From NCBI GenBank assembly GCA_001899635.1, contig MKVQ01000012.1, positions 275,995-336,788 on the forward strand: a stretch of 60,794 bases of DNA. Reading direction: 5' to 3'. The stretch is from Myxococcales bacterium 68-20. GTDB taxonomy: Bacteria; Myxococcota_A; Polyangia; Polyangiales; Polyangiaceae. Below the pieces are notes generated by a model that was given only the letters and a program-made list of their open reading frames with translations, was not told the DNA's origin and ran no database searches. Position 1 is the first letter of the stretch. Every line of letters begins with the position of its first letter. Below, in pieces: positions 8,687 to 17,439 of this stretch. Position numbers and translations under genes: made by a program.

Positions 8687-9931
8687 TCAGCCGAACCAGC
8701 TCTTCTTCGACTTCTTGAGCTCCTCAGTGAGCTCGACGAGGAGCGCCTCGACCCGTTCGGAGCGGGCAAGGGCGTCCTGCAGGTCCCGGGCGAGCGCTTC
8801 ACCGAGCGTCGCGGACCGTGCGGTCGTCGCCGGCAGCGAGCGCGTGATCTCGGCGACCGCGTCGATGCGTCGTTCGAGCTCGCCGAGTCGAGCGGTGAGC
8901 GGTGTGAGTAGCCCCTCGGTCGTCACCTGACGCGTGTCGTTGGCGATGGCATTCGCTGCGCGTTCGGTATGCGCCTTCGCGACGAGGCCGGACTCCTTCA
9001 CGGCCGCAAGCGTTGCTTCGCTCGCGCGCGTGATCTCGCCGCGGAGCGCGCCCATCGTCGTGGCGAGGTCCTCGCGTGTGTGCGCATGACGGGCCGCGCG
9101 CAGGAGCTCGGCGTCGTTCGACAGTGCCTGACGGCGGTAGGCGATGGTCCCCGCGTTCAGAGCGTCGAGGTTCTCGATGAAGCGGGTCACTTGCTGCGTC
9201 GTCTCGTCGATCCGACCTTCGAGGGCCTCGAAGCGCTGTTCGAAGCGCACGCCGAGACGCTCGCCCATCTTGCCGACATGCTCCTCGACGGTGGCCTCGA
9301 GGATCCGACGGAGCGCCGTGAGGAGCGGGTTGCTGTCGGCCTGCTTGGGTCGTGTCGCCTCGTGCTCTTCGCTCTCGAGCTTCGGCTGCGTCATCGCTTG
9401 CATCACGTCATCCACCACTCGGTTGAGGGTTGCTTCGACGCCCTCTCCGCTCCGCGCAGAGGTGGGGACGTTCGGCCATGCGTCGACGCCGAGCTCGCGA
9501 ACGATGTCGTTCGACGCCGTACCGGCGGCCATGTCGACCTTGTTGACCTGAACCACGACCGGAACGGTTCGCGCTTCGAGCAGGTCACGCACGGCGCGGA
9601 CGGAGCGGAGGTTCCGCTCGGCCGCCGCCGGATCGGCATCGACCACCACGACCACGCCGTCGGCATCGTGTAGGAGCGGCCTGGCGGTCTGCGCGCGCAC
9701 CTCACCGCGATGGCCGAAGAGCCGGACGACCATTCCGCAGTCGGGAGCCGCGACGCTGGTGGAGGCTCGCATGGTCAGCGCGAGCTTCTCACCGTCGTCG
9801 ACGAAGCTCTCGGCGCTCGCCCCCTCGGCCTCGCGGAGCCGAGAGAACGTGCTCTGCTTGCCTGCGCGCTCTCCACCGACGTACGCGATTCGAATCTCGA
9901 TCGTCCTCTCGCGGACGTTCAGGTGCGCCAT
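8687..9931 (-). CDS. Degenerate MglA-like GTPase with long coiled-coil tail
   Basis: A 414-residue protein. Residues 10-180 have the MglA-type fold: a P-loop-like GGERAGKQS (19-27) in which Gln replaces the Ser/Thr that binds magnesium, HRGEV (74-78) in place of the PGQV switch, but an intact NKVD (130-133). Residues about 200-410 are strongly helical and charged, predicted coiled coil, and end in KKSWFG. It may bind nucleotide poorly or not hydrolyse it, acting as a partner or scaffold for the intact GTPase encoded 10 bases downstream. The divergent roadblock gene starts 303 bases away. The GTPase ancestry is clear; the loss of activity is an inference from the motifs. Confidence 0.82.
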   Translation of the reverse strand: MAHLNVRERTIEIRIAYVGGERAGKQSTFSRLREAEGASAESFVDDGEKLALTMRASTSVAAPDCGMVVRLFGHRGEVRAQTARPLLHDADGVVVVVDADPAAAERNLRSVRAVRDLLEARTVPVVVQVNKVDMAAGTASNDIVRELGVDAWPNVPTSARSGEGVEATLNRVVDDVMQAMTQPKLESEEHEATRPKQADSNPLLTALRRILEATVEEHVGKMGERLGVRFEQRFEALEGRIDETTQQVTRFIENLDALNAGTIAYRRQALSNDAELLRAARHAHTREDLATTMGALRGEITRASEATLAAVKESGLVAKAHTERAANAIANDTRQVTTEGLLTPLTARLGELERRIDAVAEITRSLPATTARSATLGEALARDLQDALARSERVEALLVELTEELKKSKKSWFG

Positions 9932-10234
9932 ATCCGACGCGAGCGACCAGCAACGCGCGTACCACGAGCGCTCGATCGCCGAACGAGCGCTTCATCGCTG
10001 CACTCGTGTGAATCACCGTGCAGATCTGAAATGCGCCGCGTCTCGTTTCGATGCGTGTCGTGTCCGAATTTCGGCCACGCGGGCGTCCACGCTCTCTGAA
10101 TCTCAGACTCTTCGTCGAGGACTTCCTCGTGGCATGCGCGGTGCATCGTTAACGCTTGCTGCGAACGGCCGTGATGGTTCGAAGCGCGCGCGAGCCGTAG
10201 AGGCCGCGCCTCCACTTCCACGAAAAGGACTGAC
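9932..10234. other. Divergent intergenic region between GTPase and roadblock genes
   Basis: A 303-base gap with no gene. It must hold both promoters. Two short dyads are visible: TCTGA/TCAGA (10095-10107) and CGAGGA/TCCTCG (10116-10129). AAGGAC precedes the roadblock ATG. No recognisable -35/-10 or -24/-12 pair was found. Confidence 0.4.
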
Positions 10235-10594
10235 ATGAACGTCAAAGACGCGCTGACCAAGTTGAACCAGATCGACGGCTTCGTGGGCGCAGGCCTCGTC
10301 GACTCCGAGAGCGGAATGCTTCTCGGTCAGGAAGGCGGCGGCAACATCAACCTCGAGGTCGCGGCTGCGGGCAACACCGAGGTCGTTCGCGCGAAGCGGA
10401 AGGCGATGGCGAGCCTCAACATCAAGGACAGCATCGAGGACATCCTCATCACGCTGGGCAAGCAGTACCACCTGATTCGCCCGCTTCGCGCCCGCAACAC
10501 GGTCTTCTTCTACGTGGCGCTCGATCGTTCCCGCGCGAACCTCGCGATGGCGCGCCTCATGGTCGCGGACGTCGAGAAGGAGCTCTCGCTCTGA
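10235..10594 (+). CDS. Roadblock/LC7 domain protein (MglB-like)
   Basis: A 119-residue single-domain roadblock/LC7 protein. Residues 1-50 (NVKDALTKLNQIDGFVGAGLVD, then SGMLLG) and the central strand-helix pattern are typical, and the YHLIRPL and FFYVALDR segments form the later strands. MglB, of the same fold, is the GTPase-activating partner of MglA. Its position, divergent from two MglA-type genes, suggests it serves them, but sequence alone does not show GAP activity. AAGGAC 5-10 bases upstream supports the start. Confidence 0.88.
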   Translation: MNVKDALTKLNQIDGFVGAGLVDSESGMLLGQEGGGNINLEVAAAGNTEVVRAKRKAMASLNIKDSIEDILITLGKQYHLIRPLRARNTVFFYVALDRSRANLAMARLMVADVEKELSL

Positions 10595-10613
10595 GCGAAG
10601 CCTGCCACCTCGA

Positions 10614-10650
10614 GCCCGGGCACGTCATCGTACGGGAAGACGTGCCGGGC
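10614..10650 (+). terminator. Hairpin after the roadblock gene
   Basis: GCCCGGGCACGTC pairs with GACGTGCCGGGC with a single bulged base, giving a 12-bp GC-rich stem around a 12-base loop. No T-run follows. It lies 20 bases after the roadblock stop and may attenuate read-through into the next gene. Confidence 0.5.
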
Positions 10651-10762
10651 CGAGATGGTTGAAACCTTCGCCGTTCGCTTGTCCGCCTCGGGCGCGTCCG
10701 AGGCGTGCAGCCCAACGTCCTCGTCATCTCGCCATCGGGTCCCCCGCCATCAGAGTCTCACC

Positions 10763-12076
10763 TTGATCCTCGATCCCGAGCCGCTTTCGACCATGATCGC
10801 TCTGGTCCGTGACCACGCGAGTGGCGAGCTCGTGTGCGCGTCCGAGGATCTCGAGGTTCACGTTTACTTTCAGCGCGGGCGCATAGCCTGGGCCACCGAT
10901 GCGTCGCGCCCGCTCGCCTTCACGCGCCACTTGCTCGAGCACACGCGCATCGACACCGATACTTATCGCGAGCTCCTCGAGACCTGCCGCCGCGAGAAGC
11001 GTCCGCTCGGCGAGACGCTCGTCTCGTGGGGCGTCGCCACGCTGGACGAAGTCCGCGACGCGCTCCGCCTGCAGATCGACATGGCCGTGGAGCGCATTCG
11101 GAGCGCCGGCCCGGCGCAGACGCTCTTTCTCCGACGCCCCTCGCAGTTCGAGGGCTATGACACGCGGCTGACCTTCGAGCTCGACGACATCCTGGCCGGT
11201 GTGACGGAGAAGACGGCGAGCAACGAGGGCAACGAGAGCGTCGCCCACGGTGACGCATCGCGCCCGGAGCGCATCACCGAGGTGCGCCTCATCGTGGCCG
11301 AAACGGCTCGCCGTACCGACATCGAACGGATCCGGGCGTCGCTCGACGGTCTCGAGTGGGTGGAGCGGCTCGACGGGACAACGCTCGTCGAGTCGTCGCC
11401 ACCGAGCCCCGGCGCCGTCACGGCGCCGCGCGTTCCGGCCGATGTCGCGGCACGTACGCTGCTCGACGGCGCGCAGCTCGTCGCCCTCCGCCTGGCCGGG
11501 GCGACACTCGCGGGCGTCCACCTCCCGTCGGGACAATCGCTGTGGTGTCAGGTGGCCGCCGAGACGACGGTCGGGGCCATCGTCACGTCGCTTGCCTCGC
11601 TCCTGCCGACACCGGCCGAGGCGACGACCTTCGCGCCGCCCCCCTCGGGTGAGCTCTGGATGTCGGCTTGCGCCGACACCTCACTTGGCCCCACGACGCG
11701 TGAGTTCCTGGAGCGTTGCCCCGAGATTCACGGCGTACTCGTGCTCGATGGCTCGAAGACCGTCCTCGGGATCGGGCGCTCGTCGATCTCGGCCGAGTCC
11801 TTTCATACGCTCGTCAGCGTGCGAGGCAGCGCGCTCACGCTCGCGAACGCGATCGAGTCCGCCGGTCACGAGGCATCCGCGGCAGAGCTCTCGCCGCGCC
11901 GGTTGATGAGCGCGGAGGCGGACTACGTGCTGTTCGCCACGGAGCTTGGTCACCACGGGAGCGGTCGCCTCGTCTGGATCGCGCTCGACCGCGCCTGCTC
12001 GAAGGGACTTGGCTGGGGCTATCTCACGTCGCTCGGGCGGCAGCTCTCGAATCTCTGGCGCACCGAGGCGGCCTGA
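10763..12076 (+). CDS. DUF4388 domain protein
   Basis: About 437 residues. The N-terminus (MIALVRDHASGELVC, then VYFQRGRIAWA) is the DUF4388 (PATAN-like) pattern found in myxobacterial signalling proteins. Residues 60-140 are helical, and the C-terminal 170 residues (from about 265) are alpha/beta and could include a roadblock-like module; that last point is weak. TTG at 10763 keeps the whole first helix. An ATG at 10793 would cut it, and one at 10655 adds 36 residues that look non-coding. It lies 168 bases after the roadblock gene on the same strand, so it is probably part of the same signalling locus. The precise role is unknown. Confidence 0.7.
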   Translation: MILDPEPLSTMIALVRDHASGELVCASEDLEVHVYFQRGRIAWATDASRPLAFTRHLLEHTRIDTDTYRELLETCRREKRPLGETLVSWGVATLDEVRDALRLQIDMAVERIRSAGPAQTLFLRRPSQFEGYDTRLTFELDDILAGVTEKTASNEGNESVAHGDASRPERITEVRLIVAETARRTDIERIRASLDGLEWVERLDGTTLVESSPPSPGAVTAPRVPADVAARTLLDGAQLVALRLAGATLAGVHLPSGQSLWCQVAAETTVGAIVTSLASLLPTPAEATTFAPPPSGELWMSACADTSLGPTTREFLERCPEIHGVLVLDGSKTVLGIGRSSISAESFHTLVSVRGSALTLANAIESAGHEASAAELSPRRLMSAEADYVLFATELGHHGSGRLVWIALDRACSKGLGWGYLTSLGRQLSNLWRTEAA

Positions 12077-12136
12077 AAGCGCGCACGTCCGAGTGCTGCG
12101 CGGGCGCTGCACCACGCGCGTCGGCATCACGGATCT

Positions 12137-12150
12137 CACGAATTATCGTG
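12137..12150. promoter_or_regulatory. Dyad in an AT-rich upstream patch
   Basis: CACGA and TCGTG flank ATTA. It lies inside an unusually AT-rich stretch (about 12135-12225) between the DUF4388 gene and the sigma-54 activator, so it is a candidate operator or promoter element for the activator gene. Confidence 0.3.
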
Positions 12151-12301
12151 CACCAAGAGTCGACCAATCAGTACCGAGGTCAGCCTCGATGGATTAATGT
12201 GAAGTCCTTATCGGATTGCCGTTTCGCGCGCGAGGCACGCGCGGAGCGACTCGGGGAGCGGGACGCGTGGCCTCGGCTTCATTCGGGAGAGATCGCCCCC
12301 C

Positions 12302-13399
12302 ATGACGCTTCCCCGGGCCCCGCGGCCCAATGAGTCGCTCCCCGCGACCGCCACCTCGACACCGTTCGCGCCTTACCGCTCCCGCGCGATGCGCGCGCTC
12401 GAAGAGGACATCGCGAACCTCCGCGATGCGGACTGCACGGTTCTGATCCTCGGCGAGACCGGAACCGGCAAGAGCGTGCTCGCACGACGCATCCACGCCC
12501 TCGGCGCGCGGGCGCGTGGCGCGTTCGTCGACGTGAACTGCGCAGGACTCGCGATCGACTTCGTCGAGAGCGAGCTCTTCGGACACGAGCGCGGCTCGTT
12601 CACCGGCGCCTACGCGCCGAAGAACGGTCTCCTCGACGCCGCGAACGGCGGAACGCTGTTCCTCGACGAGATCGGCGACATGGACCTGCGCGTCCAGGCG
12701 AAGGTGCTCAAGGTCCTCGAGGAGAAGCGCTTTCGTCGCATGGGCAGCGTGCAGGAGCGGACCGTCGACGTGCGCCTCGTGGCGGCAACGCACGCGGACC
12801 TGCTCGAGGCAGTCGCGACCAAATCGTTCCGGCAAGACCTCTACTACCGCATCAGCACGGTCACCCTCACGTTGCCGCCACTGCGAGAGCGCGAGGAAGA
12901 TCTCCTGACCATCGCCTCCCACATGTACGCGCGGCTGTCGGGCGGACGTTCCGTCGAGCTCTCGCGCGACGCCGTCGACAAGCTCCTTGCTCACGCTTGG
13001 CCGGGGAACTTGCGCGAGCTCGGCAACGTGCTCGAGCGCGCGTTCCTCCGCCGCCGCGGGCGCGAGATCCGCGCCGAAGATCTCAACTTCGATCCGGTGC
13101 GCCGCCCGCCGCCGCGACGCTCGCTCGAGTCGACGCCGCCTCCGTCGCGTCGCGCGCTGCCGCCTCCGCTTCTCGCAAACGGCGCCAGCAACGCGAGCCG
13201 ACACGAGATCGAGAAGGAGCACATCCGCGTGGCGCTCGCCGCGGAGCTCGGACAGGTGAAGGCGACCGCCGAACGTCTCGGCATGTCGCGGAGCACGCTC
13301 TACGCGAAGCTGAAGCGCCACGGGATCGACAACGCGCGCCCGTCGCGTGGCAGGAGGCTGGTCGCCGAGAGCATGGCGCCCCCGAGCTCCGCCAAGTAG
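12302..13399 (+). CDS. Sigma-54-dependent transcriptional activator without receiver domain
   Basis: A 365-residue enhancer-binding protein. The AAA+ domain (about 25-250) has Walker A GETGTGKS (51-58), Walker B GTLFLDEI (117-124), and GSFTGA (98-103) where most family members have GAFTGA, the loop that contacts sigma-54. A Pro/Arg/Ser-rich linker leads to a Fis-type helix-turn-helix near the C-terminus (GQVKATAERLGMSRSTLYAKL). There is no N-terminal receiver, PAS, GAF or FHA domain, so activity must be controlled by expression or by a partner. It follows the roadblock/DUF4388 genes, which may be its source of regulation. The ATG at 12302 begins close to the AAA+ domain. Confidence 0.88.
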   Translation: MTLPRAPRPNESLPATATSTPFAPYRSRAMRALEEDIANLRDADCTVLILGETGTGKSVLARRIHALGARARGAFVDVNCAGLAIDFVESELFGHERGSFTGAYAPKNGLLDAANGGTLFLDEIGDMDLRVQAKVLKVLEEKRFRRMGSVQERTVDVRLVAATHADLLEAVATKSFRQDLYYRISTVTLTLPPLREREEDLLTIASHMYARLSGGRSVELSRDAVDKLLAHAWPGNLRELGNVLERAFLRRRGREIRAEDLNFDPVRRPPPRRSLESTPPPSRRALPPPLLANGASNASRHEIEKEHIRVALAAELGQVKATAERLGMSRSTLYAKLKRHGIDNARPSRGRRLVAESMAPPSSAK

Positions 13400-13546
13400 C
13401 CCGCCCGACCGGGCAGCGGTGGGCGCACGCGCGCCGGAACGAAACGCGCTGCTCCGTCAGCTCCGCGACAACAAGGATGCAGGGCGACTTGCTCGCGCGA
13501 CGAGGCCGGCATCACCCCGGTGGGGAAGATCAGCGCGTGGCGCGGA

Positions 13547-14116
13547 TCAGCGGTAGGGCGTGCACTGCCAGCGGAGAACGTCCGCCAGCTCGGGCATCTT
13601 CGCCTTCAGCGCAGCAACGGCGTTCGCGCAACAAGCCTCGTCACGCGCCGTCGGCCCCGAGCCGTCCACGCAGAACCAGGCGAGCAGGTGGTCGTCGCTC
13701 GGGCTCCAGCCGATGTTCGCCTCGACTTCGGCGAGAAACAGGTACCCAGGAGTCTCACGATGCTCCGGACAGTCGGCCTCGTGCTCGGTGAGGTGCCGCG
13801 CGAGCAGCTCGTGCGCAGCGTCGATGGGCCCCTGCGCGTTGATGGCCGCATCCTTCGCGTCGGGACACGTGCTCCATCGCAAGCGGTCAGCGAGCGCCGG
13901 CTCCGCCCTCGTCACGGCTCCAACGAGCGCGACGCCTGCAGCCTCTGCCTGCGCCTTCGTCACGAGATCGCGATCGGCCTGCAGCAGAAAGGAGACGCAG
14001 CTCGGCTTGTCGAGCTCGTAGACCCGCGAGGCGCCGCCGAGGCGAACGACGTCTCGACTCTCTGGACAGCCTTCACGAAGCAGCTCGATTGCACGATCGT
14101 AGAGAGCCGGTTCCAC
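13547..14116 (-). CDS. Hypothetical cytoplasmic protein with conserved-looking cysteines
   Basis: A 189-residue protein without a signal peptide or membrane segment. Eight cysteines are spread along it, several in a repeated context with acidic or His neighbours (EGCPES, STCPDAKD, EADCPEHRE, WQCTPYR). These could form a zinc site or simply two diverged repeats of about 90 residues (LADRLRWSTCPD and LADVLRWQCTPY are clearly alike). The duplication suggests a two-lobed helical protein. No family is recognised. It converges with the sigma-54 activator and diverges from the exported protein at 14363. Confidence 0.6.
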   Translation of the reverse strand: MEPALYDRAIELLREGCPESRDVVRLGGASRVYELDKPSCVSFLLQADRDLVTKAQAEAAGVALVGAVTRAEPALADRLRWSTCPDAKDAAINAQGPIDAAHELLARHLTEHEADCPEHRETPGYLFLAEVEANIGWSPSDDHLLAWFCVDGSGPTARDEACCANAVAALKAKMPELADVLRWQCTPYR

Positions 14117-14235
14117 GAACTACCCATATCGAAGAGGCGCCGCGAGAGTCTACGGACTGCCTCGGCTCGATCGGCTCTTCACTCGTCGCCGTCACGCGGC
14201 CTTCGGGCGGCTCGCCGGGGTCGACCTCGAGGGGC

Positions 14236-14271
14236 GACGAACGTTCGTCACCCGGACGACGAACCGTCGTC
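14236..14271. promoter_or_regulatory. Two adjacent inverted repeats
   Basis: GACGAAC/GTTCGTC (14236-14249) is a 14-bp perfect palindrome. Six bases later GACGAC/GTCGTC (14255-14271) flanks GAACC. Both contain GACGA and lie between two divergent genes, 90-130 bases before the start at 14363: a candidate tandem operator. Confidence 0.4.
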
Positions 14272-14362
14272 GGATTTGCTCGATTGCCCATGAATCCCGC
14301 GTAGAAATCAGTCGCCTCGTGACAGCCGCGTGCTGGAACGAGGGTTGCTGAAACGAGCTGGC

Positions 14363-15115
14363 ATGAGCCGTACTCGAACGCGCTTGACCTGCCTTCCGCT
14401 CTTCCTCCTCCCCTGCATTTCCATCCTCGTTGCGGCCCGCCCCGCAAGCGCCGCGGATCGCCCGGCTTCCACCGAGAGAGCCTCCGCGGGAATCACGCGC
14501 GATCGTGGCGACCTCTTTCCCGGAGCAGGACGCCCTACGGTCGCCGCAGCAACAGGGCTTCCGTTCCTCGGGATCGCCGAGGCCGGCATCGGCGTCACGA
14601 ACGGTTTCGCCATCGGTGTCGTCGGGGGAGTCACGCCGAGCGTCTGGACTGCGGGCATCCGTCCGCGTCTTCGTCTTCCGACGAGCGAGCGCACGGCGCT
14701 CTTGCTCGTGGCGCCGATGCTCTTCTACCCGAAGGCGAGCGCGCCCGGGCCGGGCAACGTCGGAACGAGCTCGTGGGTGCTCACGCGTGCGGAGCTCTTC
14801 TTCGACGGCGCTCTCAACGAGCGCTGGCACCTCGCCGGAGGAATGGGCTTCATCGCAGCGGGATCGACCGAGGCGCTCGGCCAGTTCTTCGCCGGTCGTG
14901 ATTTCAGGATGCCGCCCTACGACGGCTCGAACGAGCCGCGTCGTGGCTTCGCCGGTGGGATCTGGAACACCGTGGCGACTCGCGGCAGCTACGCCTTCGA
15001 TCGTGACACTCACCTCTTCGCCGAAGGAACGATCGTCCTCGAGGGGATTGTGCCGGCAAAAGAGGTCGGCGGTCCGCCCCTCGTCGTCAACTTCGGTATC
15101 CAGCATTCGTTCTGA
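14363..15115 (+). CDS. Exported protein, probable outer-membrane beta-barrel
   Basis: 250 residues beginning with a signal peptide that ends near ARPASAA (residues 25-31). The mature part alternates short amphipathic strands (TNGFAIGVVGGVTP, WTAGIRPRLRLP, TALLLVAPMLFYP) and ends in Phe (GIQHSF), the C-terminal aromatic expected of outer-membrane beta-barrels. The size fits an 8-10 strand barrel. The lipoprotein gene at 15130 starts 14 bases later, so the two are probably co-transcribed. The start at 14363 is chosen because it gives a normal signal peptide. Function is unknown. Confidence 0.65.
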   Translation: MSRTRTRLTCLPLFLLPCISILVAARPASAADRPASTERASAGITRDRGDLFPGAGRPTVAAATGLPFLGIAEAGIGVTNGFAIGVVGGVTPSVWTAGIRPRLRLPTSERTALLLVAPMLFYPKASAPGPGNVGTSSWVLTRAELFFDGALNERWHLAGGMGFIAAGSTEALGQFFAGRDFRMPPYDGSNEPRRGFAGGIWNTVATRGSYAFDRDTHLFAEGTIVLEGIVPAKEVGGPPLVVNFGIQHSF

Positions 15116-15129
15116 GCACGAGCCCAGAG

Positions 15130-16248
15130 ATGAACGCGCATCCATCGATGTTCAAACGCGTGCTTCCGTTCGCGCTCGGCTTCCTTGCAGTGGCGTGCCG
15201 TTGGGAGACGGACTTGCCAAGCGACGCGAAGGCCATTCACGTCCAGCCGAACCGCGAGCTCCTGATCACGGCTCCGGACATCGTGTCCGGCCCGCTCGCG
15301 TCCAATCGCGAGAGCGGCCCGCTCTCGTTCCGGCACGCCGTGGGTGCGCTTCCGCTGGCAGAGGACGCGACGCTGGCGTGGCTCGACGCCTGGTCCCGAC
15401 GACTTGCGGAGGAAGGCAACACGGAGCGGGCACGCGTGTTCGACGAGAAGCTCACGTGCCGCTGGCTCCGCGCAACCGCGACGAACCACTGCGATGAGAG
15501 CTGCACTTCGTGCGAGAGTCGACATCTGGCGATGGATGCAGCGCCGTTCCGCCTCACTGCGGTGGTGAATCGAACCGACCTCTCCGTGATGCCGGACCGC
15601 GCAGCGGAGGGCGGCGAAGGGCGTCTCCTCTTCGCCTTGACCGACGGTGCCTCCAGCGCGCTGCCGTTCGCGGTAATCCTGGAATACGCACAGGCAGGCT
15701 CGGCACGCGAGTGGACGGAGCGCTGGCACGCGCTCGGGAGCGCGCTCGACTTCCCGGCCGCGCTGACGGCGCTGACCGAGACATTCGTCGCGAGCGGCGC
15801 GCTCGCTCAGATCCGGACCGCCGACGCATGGACGGGCCCGATGGTATTTCACCAGTTCCAGCTCGAGAGCGGCGCCATCGTCCCCGTCAACGTACGTAAT
15901 ACTCCCGACTGGACGGCGGTCACGGCCGACTCTCTCCGCACCTTCGCGAGCGGGAATGCGAAGGCGATCGAGGAAGGCACCGCTGTCCTTCCCGAACCCT
16001 GGTGGGCATCGTATTCGTCGCCTGCGCTCGTGCCGCCCCCGTGGCTCACGGAGGTGCCGCAAGGTGATGCGATCGTCCGCGGGACGTGTGCGGGCTGCCA
16101 CGCACAGTCGGCGAGCGGGTTCCATGTCGCCCCGACGGCGAAGGGAGACCGGCAGGCATCGAGCTTCCTCGTCGCCCCGTCACGGGAGCGTGACGAGCTC
16201 CGGCGCCGCGTGGAGTGGATGCAGCTCGCGCTCGTCCGTCCCGATTGA
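15130..16248 (+). CDS. Lipoprotein with C-terminal CxxCH motif
   Basis: A 372-residue lipoprotein (lipobox LAVAC, Cys23 from the first ATG; an ATG at 15148 is an alternative start). The central domain contains FRLTAVVNRTDL and GEGRLLFAL, a signature I associate with a recurrent myxobacterial exported family of unknown function. Near the C-terminus, CAGCH (320-324) could bind haem c; the following 50 residues are short for a full cytochrome. It follows the barrel-like protein by 14 bases, suggesting a surface pair. Whether haem is attached cannot be decided from sequence. Confidence 0.7.
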   Translation: MNAHPSMFKRVLPFALGFLAVACRWETDLPSDAKAIHVQPNRELLITAPDIVSGPLASNRESGPLSFRHAVGALPLAEDATLAWLDAWSRRLAEEGNTERARVFDEKLTCRWLRATATNHCDESCTSCESRHLAMDAAPFRLTAVVNRTDLSVMPDRAAEGGEGRLLFALTDGASSALPFAVILEYAQAGSAREWTERWHALGSALDFPAALTALTETFVASGALAQIRTADAWTGPMVFHQFQLESGAIVPVNVRNTPDWTAVTADSLRTFASGNAKAIEEGTAVLPEPWWASYSSPALVPPPWLTEVPQGDAIVRGTCAGCHAQSASGFHVAPTAKGDRQASSFLVAPSRERDELRRRVEWMQLALVRPD

Positions 16249-16352
16249 AGGACCAGCGGCCCGCCCCCGCCGCGCATCGAGCACCGTCGACCCAATCTTG
16301 ATCCTCGAGATCGCGTTGCCTGCGGATAGTCTACCGGCACCACGGGCTGACC

Positions 16353-17285
16353 ATGATCGCGCGCACACGCACTCTCCGTCCTCATGCGAGCATCTCGATG
16401 GCGTGTGCGGCGTTCATCGCGACGAGCGCCTGGTCGATCCACGCGCACGCGCAGCAGGCACCGACGATCGACGTATCGATCGCCGATGCGGCGGTGATCG
16501 CGACTGCAGCGGCCGGGACGTTCGCTCTCTCGCGCTTGCCCGTGACGCCATCGAGGTGGCAAGACGAGCCGTTCTCGTTCGACGAGGGAACGCGCGGCGT
16601 GCTCTCGACCACGCACTCCAGGATCGCCGACGTTCTCTTGCTCTCGAGCATCGTCGCGCCCGTAGCCGTCGGCGCGGCGCGCGACGACGACGAGCGAGCT
16701 CCCAAGCTCGTCGTGTATGCCGAATCACTGGCGGTCGCAGGCCTCCTGAACGGGCTCGCGAAGTACGTGGTGCAGCGGCCCCGGCCTCATTCCTACGGGA
16801 CCTCCCCCGAGGCGACCGCCTACACCGAGAGCCGCGGAGCCGACGCCTATCTTTCGTTCTTCTCCGGACACGCGACGCTCGCATTCACCTCGGCAGTCGC
16901 AGGGAGCTACCTCTACGCGTACGGCAACACCGACACGACCTCTCGCGCCATCCTGTGGGGTGTCGAGATGGCACTCGCGAGCGCGACCGCGACCGAGCGC
17001 GTACGCGCGGGGAAGCACTTCCCGTCCGACGTCGTCGTCGGAGCGGCGGTGGGAACCAGCATCGGGCTCCTCGTGCCGCGCGCGCACATGAGTGACCGCT
17101 CGGACGTCTCGATGAGCGTCGGGGAGTGGGTCGCGATCGGGAGCGGCCTCGTCGTCGGAACGACGACATCGCTCCTCCTCCCGCCGCTTCGATCGGACGG
17201 AGCGACGGCCGGAGGAGTCGAGATGTCACTGACTCCGACATTCGCCGCGGGCGGCGCGGGCATCTCGGCGAGCGGACGCTTCTGA
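16353..17285 (+). CDS. PAP2-family phosphatase
   Basis: A 310-residue exported or membrane protein with a signal peptide ending near HAHAQQ (residue 35). The three PAP2 motifs are present: K137 with RP at 142-143, SFFSGH (168-173) with the catalytic histidine, and R218 to HFPSD (222-226). This family removes phosphate from lipids such as undecaprenyl pyrophosphate or phosphatidic acid on the periplasmic face. Several hydrophobic segments between 90 and 260 fit a membrane-embedded enzyme. Motif spacing is normal, so activity is likely; the substrate is not clear. Confidence 0.85.
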   Translation: MIARTRTLRPHASISMACAAFIATSAWSIHAHAQQAPTIDVSIADAAVIATAAAGTFALSRLPVTPSRWQDEPFSFDEGTRGVLSTTHSRIADVLLLSSIVAPVAVGAARDDDERAPKLVVYAESLAVAGLLNGLAKYVVQRPRPHSYGTSPEATAYTESRGADAYLSFFSGHATLAFTSAVAGSYLYAYGNTDTTSRAILWGVEMALASATATERVRAGKHFPSDVVVGAAVGTSIGLLVPRAHMSDRSDVSMSVGEWVAIGSGLVVGTTTSLLLPPLRSDGATAGGVEMSLTPTFAAGGAGISASGRF

Positions 17286-17439
17286 AGCGCTCGCAGTCTG
17301 GCTGGCGAGAAGAGCAGCTCTCGAACTTTCGGTGAGAGCGCCGCTCCCGCGCAGCGCGAAAGCTACGAAGACGGCTGCGCGACGCCCCTCGCGCTCGCTC
17401 TCCCCGTCACCAATGCCCATGCCATAATCGTCGCCTCGC

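Noticed and set aside
6889-8718. 609-codon plus-strand frame opposite the membrane protein and GTPase
   Set aside because: Charged, repetitive antisense translation. The minus-strand genes have motifs and correct starts.
12077-12301. Sigma-54 (-24/-12) promoter before the activator gene
   Set aside because: No TGGCAC-N5-TTGC element could be found in the AT-rich patch.
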